From contig JANQAC010000001.1 of assembly GCA_024707255.1 (NCBI GenBank), positions 372,001-436,000 of the forward strand: a DNA stretch of 64,000 bases, in the 5' to 3' direction. The position numbers and the translations under genes were made by a program. This DNA comes from Asticcacaulis sp. Lineage in GTDB: Bacteria; Pseudomonadota; Alphaproteobacteria; Caulobacterales; Caulobacteraceae. Shown here piece after piece: positions 18,861-27,918 of the stretch (its first letter is position 1; every line of letters begins with the position of its first letter). The notes under the pieces are model-generated. The model saw nothing but the letters and a program-made list of their open reading frames with translations. It was not told the DNA's origin and did not search any database.

Positions 18861-19611
18861 CTATCTCTTGATATGGAACTGACGCGGACGGCCTTTCGGC
18901 GCTTCCACCGGTGCTGCCGCTTTGTCGCCTGCCACGTCCTTGGCGAAGTCCCCGGCCGCGTCCCCTGGCGAACAGGTCGTCTTCAACGGAAGCAACCTGT
19001 CGGGCAGGCAGGTTGAGCGTGCGGATCATTTCGTTGAGATTGGCGACCACCAGTTCGGACATCTGGACCTTGTCGATGATCTCGCTCTCGTCTTCCGGCT
19101 CGATATCGGGCAACAGGCTGCGGCCCGTACGATTGTTAGCCGTGCGGACATAGGGCGTCCGATCTGGCCGGACCTCATTCATGAAGGCCGAGCGATCACG
19201 CGGCCGCGCCACCGCTTCGGCCTCATGGTGCGCCGGGCGAATGACCTCGTTCGCGGCCGGGCGTGTCACGGTCTGGCTGCGGATCGCCTCATAACTGACC
19301 AGTCCCTTGTCCAGTTCGGCCTGAACCCGTTCGGCGCGCGTCACCTGCATGTCGAGCTTTTGCAGCACATCGCGCGCCGCCAGAATCCGGCCATGCAGCA
19401 GATCCTGCGATTCATCGGCATGGCCACGCAGTTCCTTCAGCGAGGCATGAGCCCGGATGGCCGCGTCATCGAGATCATGCACTGCCTTGGCGAAGCCTTC
19501 ATGGGCGGCGCGCAGCGCTTTCAGGCGCTTGTCGAGACGCATACCGAACACCAGCGCCGCCACCAGCAGCGCCATCAGGATCACATCCATGATAATGTTC
19601 GTCAGGCTCAT
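18861..19611 (-). CDS. pflI: PflI-like flagellar protein (DUF6468), 3' end frameshifted as given
   Basis: A bitopic protein: one N-terminal membrane helix (IIMDVILMALLVAALVFGMR), a helical region to residue 115, a charged linker and the conserved block VQMSELVVANLNEMIRTLNL. As given, the frame shifts at a G4 run (bases 18962-18965 on the plus strand) and reads on into the next gene as arginine-rich nonsense. Removing one G gives an end DAAGDFAKDVAGD...GRPRQFHIKR and a stop at 18861, 10 bases before the motE-like start, making 249 residues. The name rests on resemblance to the Caulobacter flagellar positioning protein PflI and on the place after fliM. Confidence 0.75.
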
Positions 19612-19620
19612 TGCGGCACC

Positions 19621-20802
19621 CTATTTCTTCACCTGCATCAGCCGGCGCTTGGCCGCCGAGGCGAGCGGTGAATCAACCCGCACAGCGATCGAGTGCCCCT
19701 TGCGGCCCATCCGTCCCGTGGTCAGCGGAATGGCACCGCACTTGATCTGCACCGGCGATTCCGCATTGGCGTTGAGGATGAGGGTTTCGCCCACCTCAAG
19801 GTTAAGCACTTTGGACAGCGGCATCTGCTGCTCATCGAGCACGGCGCGCACCTCCATCTGGGTGGTCCAGATTTCGGTGGCCAGGTGGCTTTCCCAGATA
19901 TTGTCGCGGCCGAACTTTTCCCCCATGAACTGCTGGAGCAGCATCTTGCGGATCGGTTCCAGTGTAGCATAGGGCAGCAGCAGCTCGACGCGTCCGCCGC
20001 GGTCTTCCATATCGATGCGCAGCTTGACCAGGATCGCCGCATTGGCCGGACGGGCAATGGCGGCAAAGCGCGGATTGGTTTCCAGGCGGTCGAGATTGAA
20101 ATTGACCGGCGTCAGCGGCTCGAAGGCGGCCTTGGCGTCATTGAGGATCACCTCAACCATCCGCTGCACCAGCACGCGCTCGATCGTGGTGTAGGGCCGG
20201 CCTTCGATCCGCAGCGCCGCCGTGCCGCGACGACCGCCTAAAAGCACATCGACGATCGAATAGATCAGGTTGGAATCGACCGTCAGCAGACCATAATTAT
20301 CAAGCTCTTCGGCACGGAAGACGGCGAGGATGGCCGGCAGTGGGATCGAGTTCAGGTAGTCGCCAAACCGGATCGAGGAAATATTATCGAGCGACACTTC
20401 AACGTTATCGGAGGTGAAGTTCCGCAAACTCGTCGTCATCAGCCGCACCAGCCGGTCGAAGACGATTTCGAGCATCGGCAGGCGCTCGTAAGACACCATG
20501 GCCGAATTGATGATCGCCCGGATGCCGGAGCGTTCATTATAGTCGTCTTCCGACAGGTCGAAGCCGAGAAGGCTGTCGATTTCGTCCTGGTTGAGGATGC
20601 GTTCTGCGCCGGCGGGCACATTGAAGCGCTCTCCCATGCCGCCACCGCCGACCATGGCTTCCCATTCGGCCGCCAGGTCGCCGCCGGCGTCACCATCGCC
20701 GCCACCGCCGCCACCTGATCCCCCGGAGGCAGCTTCGGCTTCGGCGGCAAGTTCCGCCTCCCAAGCCGCCATCATGGCTTCCTGATCGACTTCTTCCGCC
20801 AT
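19621..20802 (-). CDS. fliM: Flagellar motor switch protein FliM
   Basis: A 393-residue C-ring protein. The CheY-binding motif ILNQDEIDSLLG lies at 69-80 rather than at the N-terminus: an extension with a polyglycine stretch and two WEAE/WEAM repeats precedes it. The middle domain (LPMLEIVFDRLVRLMTTSLRN) and C-terminal SpoA domain (LNLEVGETLILNANAESPVQ) are typical. The start codon overlaps the fliL stop (TAATG), so translation is coupled. Confidence 0.95.
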   Translation of the reverse strand: MAEEVDQEAMMAAWEAELAAEAEAASGGSGGGGGGDGDAGGDLAAEWEAMVGGGGMGERFNVPAGAERILNQDEIDSLLGFDLSEDDYNERSGIRAIINSAMVSYERLPMLEIVFDRLVRLMTTSLRNFTSDNVEVSLDNISSIRFGDYLNSIPLPAILAVFRAEELDNYGLLTVDSNLIYSIVDVLLGGRRGTAALRIEGRPYTTIERVLVQRMVEVILNDAKAAFEPLTPVNFNLDRLETNPRFAAIARPANAAILVKLRIDMEDRGGRVELLLPYATLEPIRKMLLQQFMGEKFGRDNIWESHLATEIWTTQMEVRAVLDEQQMPLSKVLNLEVGETLILNANAESPVQIKCGAIPLTTGRMGRKGHSIAVRVDSPLASAAKRRLMQVKK

Positions 20803-21470
20803 TAGGTAATCAACATTTCTTCAATAAGAACGGCATTGATCTTGTGGGGCGCCAGAACCAGATTGATCCGGCGCAGGATTTCCAGGCGTAACTGGTAATT
20901 GCCCTGCGAACCGCTGAGGTCGTCCGGGCGCAGTTCACGCAGGAAACCCTGCATCACGTCATTGATACGCGGCATGTTCTCGGTCAGGGCCTCAACTGTC
21001 TCGTCATCCGGACATTCCAGGGTCAGCTTGAGCTTCAGATAACTGGCGCGGCCATCCGGCGACTGGATATTGGCCACCATGTTCGGCAGGGAAAGATAGG
21101 TCGTGCCGTTAGGGCCTTCCGAAGGCACAGGCTGTGTAGCCGGATCGAGCTTGGCATCTGCCCCGCCGCCGTGTTCGCCGCCTTCCTTCTTCTTGTCCTT
21201 CTTGGCGTCCTTTTTCTCGCCATGGCCGGCCTTTTCACCCTTGCCATGCTCACCCGCCTTCGCGGCATCCGCCGGCGGCTTGGGCGCCAGGAAAAGGAAA
21301 TAGGCCGCGGCTCCGCCACCGCCCAGCAGCAGCACGGCCGCGGCGATAATGACGATCAGCAGGGGAAACTTCTTCTTGGGCGCGGCTTCGCCTTCACCAC
21401 CTTCGGCGCCATCCACCGGGGGCGCTTCCGCATCCTTGGACTTCTTCTCTTTCTTGGCCAAACTGCCCAC
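20802..21470 (-). CDS. fliL: Flagellar basal body-associated protein FliL
   Basis: 222 residues: a short acidic cytoplasmic tail, one membrane helix (LLIVIIAAAVLLLGGGGAAA, about 38-57), a lysine/glutamate/histidine-rich linker (70-110), and the FliL stomatin-like periplasmic domain ending DDLSGSQGNYQLRLEILRRI. It is the first gene of fliL-fliM-pflI-motE-like. A perfect CtrA box lies 63 bases upstream of its start. Confidence 0.94.
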   Translation of the reverse strand: MGSLAKKEKKSKDAEAPPVDGAEGGEGEAAPKKKFPLLIVIIAAAVLLLGGGGAAAYFLFLAPKPPADAAKAGEHGKGEKAGHGEKKDAKKDKKKEGGEHGGGADAKLDPATQPVPSEGPNGTTYLSLPNMVANIQSPDGRASYLKLKLTLECPDDETVEALTENMPRINDVMQGFLRELRPDDLSGSQGNYQLRLEILRRINLVLAPHKINAVLIEEMLIT

Positions 21471-21532
21471 CCATCGATAATACGCGCCTTAAAGACGCGA
21501 CAGAGCTGAAAGCCGAAGTCTAGGCCCAACTC

Positions 21533-21547
21533 TTAAACAAACCTTAA
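21533..21547 (-). promoter_or_regulatory. CtrA binding site of the fliLM operon
   Basis: TTAA-ACAAACC-TTAA has perfect half-sites and N7 spacing. It lies 63 bases upstream of fliL, where CtrA activates the fliLM promoter in Caulobacter. Confidence 0.8.
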
Positions 21548-21710
21548 GCACCCGCCTTCAAGTGTTAAGATCACTATCGCCAAACATGGTTAACGATTGC
21601 TTGTTATCCGCGCCCCGCACGGCACTTTTTGCCGCCCCTCCATGTGTCGGGATTCGGCGCAAACCGTCAACTTCCTTTTAAAACAAGGCTTTGGCAAAAT
21701 TAACCATCCG

Positions 21711-21726
21711 TGGCACGGCGCTTGCA
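21711..21726 (+). promoter_or_regulatory. Sigma-54 promoter of flgFGAH
   Basis: TGGCACG-GCGC-TTGCA is an exact match to the sigma-54 -24/-12 consensus (TGGCACG-N4-TTGCW). The start of transcription would lie near 21737, giving a leader of about 80 bases before flgF. In Caulobacter the late basal-body genes use sigma-54 with FlbD. Confidence 0.88.
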
Positions 21727-21818
21727 TCTTACAAAAACATGGTTAACGGCGCATCTGAGGATTGGCGACGTTTTCCGGTAAGACCCTGAATTTGAACCTT
21801 TAATCGGGAGCCGCTGAC

Positions 21819-22571
21819 ATGGATAATGCCAACTACGTCGCCTTGTCGCGCCAGATCACCCTGCAACGGGAGCTGGATATCAGCGCCAATAACCTCGCCA
21901 ACATGAACACGACGGGCTACAAGTTCGAGGAATTGCTGGTCAATGCCGAGCCGGGCGCCCCGGCCGTCAACGCCCCCATCCGTACACCGGCCAATTTTGC
22001 CTATGACAACGGCGTCGGCCGTAACTTCACCCAGGGCACGATGAACCAGACCGGCGCGCCGCTCGATCTGGCCCTGAATGGCGAAGGCACCTTCTTCACG
22101 GTGGCCGGCAAGAACGGCCAGACCGCCTATACCCGCGATGGCGCCTTTACCCTCAATGGTGAAGGCACGCTTGTCACCGCCCAGGGCTATGTCGTCCAGG
22201 GCGATGGCGGCCCGATCACGCTGGACCCCAAGAAGGGCGAGCCCAGCATCTCGGCCGACGGCATCATCACCCAGAGCTACCAGGGCCAGGCCGAACGGGT
22301 TGGCAAGCTCAATGTGGTCCGCATCGCAAATATGAGCGACCTCTCCAAGCAGGGCGACGGCACCTACACCCTGACCAGCAACCAGACGCCGATCACCGCC
22401 ACCGACGCCCAAGTCCGCCAGGGTTTCCTCGAATCGTCCAATGTCAATCCGATGACCGAGATTACCAACCTGGTGCGCATCAACCGCGCCTACACCACCC
22501 TCGCCAATATCGTCGACCAGAACAGCCAACTGAACCGCAGCGCCGTAGAGCGCCTGGGCAGAGTTGCATGA
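21819..22571 (+). CDS. flgF: Flagellar proximal rod protein FlgF
   Basis: 250 residues with the N-terminal axial motif ISANNLANMNTTGYKFEELL and C-terminal NVNPMTEITNLVRINRAY. First gene of flgF-flgG-flgA-flgH. A 150-base gap holding a family A element separates it from flgG. Confidence 0.96.
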   Translation: MDNANYVALSRQITLQRELDISANNLANMNTTGYKFEELLVNAEPGAPAVNAPIRTPANFAYDNGVGRNFTQGTMNQTGAPLDLALNGEGTFFTVAGKNGQTAYTRDGAFTLNGEGTLVTAQGYVVQGDGGPITLDPKKGEPSISADGIITQSYQGQAERVGKLNVVRIANMSDLSKQGDGTYTLTSNQTPITATDAQVRQGFLESSNVNPMTEITNLVRINRAYTTLANIVDQNSQLNRSAVERLGRVA

Positions 22572-22610
22572 TGACGATGACGGGCATCGCCATCACTTCA
22601 TCTTTTGCGT

Positions 22611-22685
22611 TCAAACGCCACGCAGGCTTAGCCTCGCAACGGCTCGGGCGCGCAGTCGCGCTTGCCGGATCGCGTCACGATCCGG
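22611..22685 (-). repeat. Family A structured repeat, copy 2 (inverted)
   Basis: On the minus strand: hairpin CCGGATCG-TGACG-CGATCCGG, then CAAGCGC-GACT-GCGC, then GAGCC...GGCGTTTGA. The second stem is GCGC/GCGC instead of GGGC/GCCC, a compensated change. It lies inside the flgFG operon, between flgF and flgG. Confidence 0.75.
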
Positions 22686-22721
22686 AAGTCACTATCAATT
22701 TGAATTTGGGAGCATAGTCAT

Positions 22722-23513
22722 ATGCGCGCCTTAAGAACCGCGACAACGGGCATGTCCGCCCAGCAGATGAATGTTGAAGTCATCTCCAACAACATCGCCA
22801 ACATGAACACGATCGGCTTCAAGAAGCAGCGGGCCGAGTTCCAGGATCTGCTCTACCAAAACGTCGAGCGCATGGGCGCGCAGTCTTCCGATGCCGGCAC
22901 AGTTGTCCCTACCGGTATTCAGGTCGGTTCCGGTGTAAAGACCGGCAGCGTTTATCGTATTATGGAAGATGGCAGCGCCACCCAGACGGGGAATGATTAC
23001 GACGTCATGATCCAGGGCAAGGGCTATTTCCAGATCGAACTGCCTTCCGGCGAAACCGCCTATACGCGTGCCGGTAATTTCTCGCTCGATGACCAGGGCC
23101 GTCTTGTCACCACGGACGGCTATCTCGTTCAGCCCAGCATCACCATTCCTCAGGGAACAACAGGTGTCAGCATCTCCAAGGCCGGCGAGGTTTCCGTCAC
23201 CACGGCCGGTGTAACGGCCCCTACCGTGGTCGGCCAACTGCAACTGGCGACCTTCGCCAATCCCGCCGGCCTCGATGCCCAGGGTGATAACCTCTTCCTC
23301 GAAAGCGGCGCTTCGGGCGCGCCCAATGTGTCAACTCCGGGCGACACCGGTTACGGCACCCTGTTGCAGGGCTATACGGAATCGTCGAACGTCGATGCGG
23401 TCTCGGAAATCACCGCCCTGATCGTGGCCCAGCGCGCCTACGAGATGAACTCCAAGGTCATCACCACGGCAGACGAAATGCTGCAAACCACCAGCCAACT
23501 GGCGAGGGCGTAA
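22722..23513 (+). CDS. flgG: Flagellar distal rod protein FlgG
   Basis: 263 residues, the normal FlgG length, with N-terminal MSAQQMNVEVISNNIANMN and C-terminal SSNVDAVSEITALIVAQRAY motifs. It forms the distal rod and is exported by the flagellar system. Four bases separate it from flgA. Confidence 0.97.
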   Translation: MRALRTATTGMSAQQMNVEVISNNIANMNTIGFKKQRAEFQDLLYQNVERMGAQSSDAGTVVPTGIQVGSGVKTGSVYRIMEDGSATQTGNDYDVMIQGKGYFQIELPSGETAYTRAGNFSLDDQGRLVTTDGYLVQPSITIPQGTTGVSISKAGEVSVTTAGVTAPTVVGQLQLATFANPAGLDAQGDNLFLESGASGAPNVSTPGDTGYGTLLQGYTESSNVDAVSEITALIVAQRAYEMNSKVITTADEMLQTTSQLARA

Positions 23514-23517
23514 GTAA

Positions 23518-24129
23518 ATGAAAGTTTTAGCCGCCCTTTCCGTGATTTTGTTGGCAGTTCCCGCCATCGCAAATGCCCAGACCTCGCCCAATCCACTGGT
23601 CCTGAAATCCAGCGTCACCGATGGCGACGGCCGCATCACGCTCGGCGACGTGTTCGACAATGCCGGCCAGGCGTCGGACGTTCTGCTGGGCTACCGCCAG
23701 GGCTCAACGGCCGTGCTCGACGCCGCCATCGTGCAGTCGATCGCCGCGCGCAACGGCGTTTACTGGGATAATGCCCGTGGCCTGCGCCGCATCATTGTGG
23801 CCGCCGGTCCGGAAACCGGCTCCGGAAATGCTCCGCAACTGGCCACCATCACCGGCCCGCAAAGCCCGGTGAACTGGGGTCAGCCCTCGGTCAGCGGCCC
23901 AATCGCTGTAAAACGTTCTGAAATGGTCGCCGTCACCTGGACGCAGAACGGCCTCAGCCTCACCCTCTCCGGTCCGGCGCAAAAGGATGGCGCGGTCGGC
24001 GATGTGATCCAGATACAGAACCCATCATCGAAAAAGATGATCGACGCCGTTGTGACCGGCCCCGGCCGCGCCGTTTCCGGCCAGGCCGCCGCCCAGATCC
24101 GCAACCAAACATTCCTCTCTTCGCGTTAG
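23518..24129 (+). CDS. flgA: P-ring assembly chaperone FlgA
   Basis: 203 residues with a Sec signal peptide (MKVLAALSVILLAVPAIANA) and a SAF-like domain in the C-terminal half (IAVKRSEMVAVTWTQNGLSL, then GDVIQIQNPSSKKMIDAVV). FlgA helps the P-ring protein FlgI assemble in the periplasm; flgI itself is not in the window. Confidence 0.92.
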   Translation: MKVLAALSVILLAVPAIANAQTSPNPLVLKSSVTDGDGRITLGDVFDNAGQASDVLLGYRQGSTAVLDAAIVQSIAARNGVYWDNARGLRRIIVAAGPETGSGNAPQLATITGPQSPVNWGQPSVSGPIAVKRSEMVAVTWTQNGLSLTLSGPAQKDGAVGDVIQIQNPSSKKMIDAVVTGPGRAVSGQAAAQIRNQTFLSSR

Positions 24130-24145
24130 TTTTGAAGGTCTTCAC

Positions 24146-24883
24146 ATGTCCAGACTCCTTCTTGCCGCTCCTGCCCTGCTCACCGGTCTTGTCGTTCTCA
24201 GCGGCTGCGGCTCCGTCCGCGAAGCCGTCAACGGCCCGAACCTGACGCCGATGGCCTATCCCTCTGCCCTGGTGCCTTCCGAACAGGCCATCGCCTATCC
24301 GCCGGCCAACAATACGCCGGCCTCCAGCAATTCGCTGTGGCGCGTCGGCGCCCGCACCTTCTTCAATGACCAGCGCGCCCGCGCCGTGGGCGATATCGTC
24401 ACCGTCCAGGTCGATATCAATGACAGTGCCCAGACCAGCAACGCAACCGACCGCTCGCGTACCAACGATTTCAATGCCGCCACGCCATCGATCTTCGGCC
24501 TTGAATCCTCGCTCGGCAAGATTCTCCCCGGTGCCTATAATCCCGCCAAGGCGCTCGGCAATTCAAGCGATTCCAGTTCGACCGGATCTGGCTCGGTCAA
24601 GCGGGCGGAAAAAATTTCCGTCACCGTCGCCGCCATCGTCACCGGCGTGCTGCCCAATGGCAATCTGATCATCCAGGGTACGCAGGAAGTCCGCACCAAC
24701 CGCGAGGTGCGCGTCCTGACGGTTTCCGGCATTGCCCGCCCGGAAGATATTTCCTCCACTAACGCCATCAAGCACACCCAGCTTGCCGAGGCGCGCATCT
24801 CCTACGGCGGCCGCGGCGACATCACCAACATGCAGAAGCCGCCCGCCACCCAGGCCCTGATGGAAAAATATTCGCCATTTTAG
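24146..24883 (+). CDS. flgH: Flagellar L-ring lipoprotein FlgH
   Basis: 245 residues starting MSRLLLAAPALLTGLVVLSGC, a lipoprotein signal with lipid anchor at C22. The body has RVGARTFFNDQRARAVGDIV and the EVRVLTVSGIARPEDISSTN strand region typical of FlgH, which forms the outer-membrane ring. It ends the flgF-flgG-flgA-flgH operon. Confidence 0.96.
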   Translation: MSRLLLAAPALLTGLVVLSGCGSVREAVNGPNLTPMAYPSALVPSEQAIAYPPANNTPASSNSLWRVGARTFFNDQRARAVGDIVTVQVDINDSAQTSNATDRSRTNDFNAATPSIFGLESSLGKILPGAYNPAKALGNSSDSSSTGSGSVKRAEKISVTVAAIVTGVLPNGNLIIQGTQEVRTNREVRVLTVSGIARPEDISSTNAIKHTQLAEARISYGGRGDITNMQKPPATQALMEKYSPF

Positions 24884-24885
24884 TC

Positions 24886-24967
24886 GCTCAAGCGCCGCGA
24901 GGGCTCGCTGCATCGGCAGCGGCGGGCCTCGCCCTTGCCAATCCTCATGAAAGAGCATGAGGATTGG
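24886..24967 (-). repeat. Family A structured repeat, copy 3 (inverted)
   Basis: On the minus strand: hairpin CCAATCCTCATG/CATGAGGATTGG (12 bp, 6-base loop), CAAGGGC-GAG-GCCC, CGCTGC-CGAT-GCAGCG, GCC-CTCGC-GGC and CTTGAGC. It begins 2 bases after the flgH stop with its tail end. The third stem is changed on both sides relative to other copies. Confidence 0.8.
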
Positions 24968-25044
24968 AATTCATCGCCTTGACCATATATTGAGACTTAT
25001 AGGCTAGAAGTGGCGGTCAGGTTCCCTGATCGCCACAAGGTCTT

Positions 25045-26334
25045 ATGCCCGCTTCGTCTTCCAGCCTGAAGGACGCCCGCCCCAAAATGCGGGCCGACGG
25101 CGCCGCCAGCCCGGCGCAATGGATTATGTATGCCGAAGTAGCGCTAACCGTCTTCTGCCTTCTGATGTTCTCCAATGCCCTGATCGGCCCGCTGTTCGCG
25201 CCGCAGACGCTTGACGCTGCAGCGGCCGAGAGCGATTCCGCCATCCTGCGCGTGATGTGGCTGCCGGTCTATGCGGTGACGCTGCTCCTGATCGGCCTGC
25301 GCGTAACCCGCCTGATGCACATCCTGCCCGCCCTGTTCATGACCGGCCTTCTGGTCGGCTTGTGCTTTGCTTCCAGCTACTGGTCGATCGCGCCGGACAT
25401 CACCACCCGGCGCACCATCGCCGTGGCCGTCACCTCGCTGTTCGGGCTTTATCTGGCCGCGCGCTATACAGGCGAGGAACTGGTGCAGATCATTGCCCTG
25501 AGTTTTGCGATGCTCGCCTTGGGCAGCTATTTCGTCTGCCTCTTCGTACCGCATCTCGGCATCCATGACGACATCAATGCCGGCGCCTGGAAGGGCCTGT
25601 GGTACGAAAAGAACCAGATGGCCGCCATGATGGTGCTGGGCTTCATCGCGTCCTGCGCCTCCGCCTATATCGCGCCGGACCGCCGGAAACTGTGGATCGG
25701 GCTGGCCATAGCCATCTTTCTCCTGGTCGTTCTGTCTCGCTCCAAGACTTCGCTTCTGGCCTGTATGGCCAGCGCCGGTGCCTTCCCCGTGCTGACCGCC
25801 CTGCAGCGCGGCGGCGTGCGCAGCATCGTCTTTACCTGGCTGGCGGCGACGGCGGCCCTCATCGGCGGCGCTTTGTTTTATATCGCGCCGGATATGATCT
25901 TCAAGATGCTCGGCAAGGACCCGACCCTGACCGGCCGTACCGAAATCTGGGCATCGCTGATGCGCCTGTCCGACAAGCATCCTTGGCTGGGTTATGGCTA
26001 CAAGGCGTTCTGGACGCCGACCTCGGTGCCGGCCTCGGTCGTGCGCGCCGAAACCCACTGGGACGTGCCTTCGGCGCATAATGGCTGGCTCGACCTGCTG
26101 ATCCAGTTGGGCTGGGTCGGCGTGATCCTGTTCGGTGCGGTACTGGCGATCGGCGTCTTCTGCGCCCTGTTCCGCTTTGCGCGTGTTAAGGATGGCTTCT
26201 TTTCGGTGCTGATCCTGCTGCTGTTCAGCTTTCTCATTCTGTCGGAAAGCTTTATCCTGTCGCAGAATTCGCTGATCTGGGCCCTGTTCGTCTGCGCCCT
26301 GGCCCGGCTGACAGCCAACGAGATCGAAAACTAG
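25045..26334 (+). CDS. O-antigen ligase/ExoQ-type polysaccharide polymerase
   Basis: A 429-residue integral membrane protein with about ten to eleven segments. The motifs WYEKNQMAAMM (comparable to GxxxHKNxxA), DPTLTGRTEIW and SAHNGWLDLLIQLGWVG place it in the O-antigen ligase/Wzy_C family near ExoQ-like exopolysaccharide polymerases. Caulobacter uses such proteins in holdfast synthesis, but no holdfast genes are adjacent, so its polymer is unknown. Its end overlaps the end of convergent pyrD by 4 bases. Confidence 0.82.
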   Translation: MPASSSSLKDARPKMRADGAASPAQWIMYAEVALTVFCLLMFSNALIGPLFAPQTLDAAAAESDSAILRVMWLPVYAVTLLLIGLRVTRLMHILPALFMTGLLVGLCFASSYWSIAPDITTRRTIAVAVTSLFGLYLAARYTGEELVQIIALSFAMLALGSYFVCLFVPHLGIHDDINAGAWKGLWYEKNQMAAMMVLGFIASCASAYIAPDRRKLWIGLAIAIFLLVVLSRSKTSLLACMASAGAFPVLTALQRGGVRSIVFTWLAATAALIGGALFYIAPDMIFKMLGKDPTLTGRTEIWASLMRLSDKHPWLGYGYKAFWTPTSVPASVVRAETHWDVPSAHNGWLDLLIQLGWVGVILFGAVLAIGVFCALFRFARVKDGFFSVLILLLFSFLILSESFILSQNSLIWALFVCALARLTANEIEN

Positions 26335-27401
26335 CTATCCGTGCCGGCCGCTTCAGTTACCGAGCGGAAACCATCGGCCTTGAGACGCCCCACCAGATCG
26401 CGGCGAATGGCGTCAGCCAGGCCCGGCCCCTTGTAAACCAATGCCGAATAGAGCTGGACCAGCGAAGCCCCGGCCCTGATCTTGGCATAGGCTTGCGCAC
26501 CATTCGAGACGCCGCCGGCGCCGATCAGGGTCAGTTTGCCGCCGGAGGCCGCCCGTGCGACCTTAAGCGCGCGCGTTGACAGATCGAACAGGGGCGCACC
26601 GGACAGGCCGCCCGCTTCCGCCGCCTGCGCGGAAACCAGCCCGTCACGTGACAGGGTGGTATTGGAAACGATCAGGCCATCGAGTTTGTGATCCAGCGTT
26701 GAGGTGACGGTATCGATAATTTCCGCCTCGGTCAGGTCCGGCGCGATCTTGAGGAAGATCGGGCAATTGCTGGCGGAAACCTTCACCAAGGCCGCACGGG
26801 TTTCCGCCATCTGGCCCAGCAGGTCGTCGAGATAAGACTTGCCCTGAAGTGCGCGCAGGCCAGGCGTATTGGGCGAGGAAATATTGATGGTGAAGTAACT
26901 ACCTTGGCCCCACAGGCGTTTGAGCCCGGTGACATAGTCGGCCATCCGGTCGGTGGCGTCCTTGTTGGCGCCGATATTAAGCCCGATCACCGCCCCCTTC
27001 CGGTGCGCATTGATATGCTCCAGATGACGCAGGAAAACATCCAGCCCCTTGTTATTGAACCCCATGCGGTTGATCACCGCCTGGTCTTCACTCAGGCGGA
27101 ACAGGCGCGGCTTCGGATTGCCATCCTGCGGCAGCGGCGTGACCGTGCCGCATTCGGCAAACCCGAAGCCGGCGCGCACCATGGCCAGGGGGACGTCGGC
27201 ATTTTTATCGAACCCAGCCGCCAGGCCGATACAGTTGGGGAAATGTAAGGTTCCGCCCTCAAAAGGCACATCGACAGCCAGTTGCGGGGTATTGAGACTC
27301 GATACCGGTCCCAGACCGGCCTTGAGCAGCAGGATGGTCAGGCTGTGCGCGTCTTCGGGCGGCAAAATATGCAGGGCGCGCGTGGCAAGACCGTAAATCA
27401 T
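26331..27401 (-). CDS. pyrD: Dihydroorotate dehydrogenase (quinone), class 2
   Basis: 356 residues. The N-terminal amphipathic membrane-association helix (MIYGLATRALHILPPEDAHS) marks the class 2, quinone-linked enzyme of pyrimidine synthesis. FMN and active-site motifs are visible: GLAAGFDKNADVP, ISSPNTPGLRALQGK with the catalytic serine, LIVSNTT and LIGAGGVSNG. Its start overlaps the upstream phosphatase stop (ATGA). Confidence 0.96.
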   Translation of the reverse strand: MIYGLATRALHILPPEDAHSLTILLLKAGLGPVSSLNTPQLAVDVPFEGGTLHFPNCIGLAAGFDKNADVPLAMVRAGFGFAECGTVTPLPQDGNPKPRLFRLSEDQAVINRMGFNNKGLDVFLRHLEHINAHRKGAVIGLNIGANKDATDRMADYVTGLKRLWGQGSYFTINISSPNTPGLRALQGKSYLDDLLGQMAETRAALVKVSASNCPIFLKIAPDLTEAEIIDTVTSTLDHKLDGLIVSNTTLSRDGLVSAQAAEAGGLSGAPLFDLSTRALKVARAASGGKLTLIGAGGVSNGAQAYAKIRAGASLVQLYSALVYKGPGLADAIRRDLVGRLKADGFRSVTEAAGTDS

Positions 27402-27886
27402 TTGGCTAAATATAATCCATCATATATCGGCCGGCCGGCGGCATCGATCTCGAAGACCGCCGCCGTCGCCGTCGGGAAATTTCCACGCACCTTGTCGGTA
27501 ATCTCCGGTCCTGCCGCGCCTTCAAACAGATACTCAGCCACCAGATACTGCACACCAGGATTATGCCCGACGACCAGGATACAATGCCCGTCCTCCTCGT
27601 GCGTCTCGATGGCCCGGCGCAGCGCCTCGGAGCCGGCATTATAGAAATCCTTCGAGACAAGAGCCGGAATATCGCCCATCACGGCCTTCACGGCTTCAAA
27701 CGTGCCCAGCGTGCGCGCGGCGCTGGAAACCAGGGCAAAATCGGGCTTCAAACCATAGGCTTTCAGCGCTTCGGCGACGCTTTTGGCCTCCGCCCGGCCG
27801 CGATCCGCCAGCGTGCGGTCGAAATCCTCACCGGATTCGGCGTCTTTTTCCGCCTTGCCGTGGCGCATGATGATCAGTTGTTTCAT
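27398..27886 (-). CDS. SixA-like phosphohistidine phosphatase
   Basis: 162 residues from ATG 27886, which has AGGGA close upstream; an in-frame ATG at 27922 would overlap the probable end of the upstream methyltransferase. The histidine phosphatase motif LIIMRHGKAE opens the protein and the second catalytic histidine is in ILVVGHNPGVQYL. SixA removes phosphate from phosphohistidine of phosphotransfer proteins; the true substrate here is not known. It is translationally coupled to pyrD. Confidence 0.82.
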   Translation of the reverse strand: MKQLIIMRHGKAEKDAESGEDFDRTLADRGRAEAKSVAEALKAYGLKPDFALVSSAARTLGTFEAVKAVMGDIPALVSKDFYNAGSEALRRAIETHEEDGHCILVVGHNPGVQYLVAEYLFEGAAGPEITDKVRGNFPTATAAVFEIDAAGRPIYDGLYLAK

Positions 27887-27918
27887 GCTTTCCCTATGGC
27901 GCAGAATCTGACCGAGGG

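Larger units (their letters stand above)
21471..21818. other. Divergent fliL/flgF regulatory region
   Basis: 348 bases with no gene. It carries a CtrA box on the fliL side and a sigma-54 promoter on the flgF side, plus two copies of ACATGGTTAACG (21584-21595 and 21737-21748, 153 bases apart), the second at the expected flgF transcription start. These fit a junction of early and late flagellar control. Confidence 0.75.

Noticed and set aside
21616..21640. GGCAC...TGCC near 21620 as another sigma-54 promoter
   Set aside because: The GG to GC distance is 10 instead of 12 bases; more likely just a small inverted repeat.
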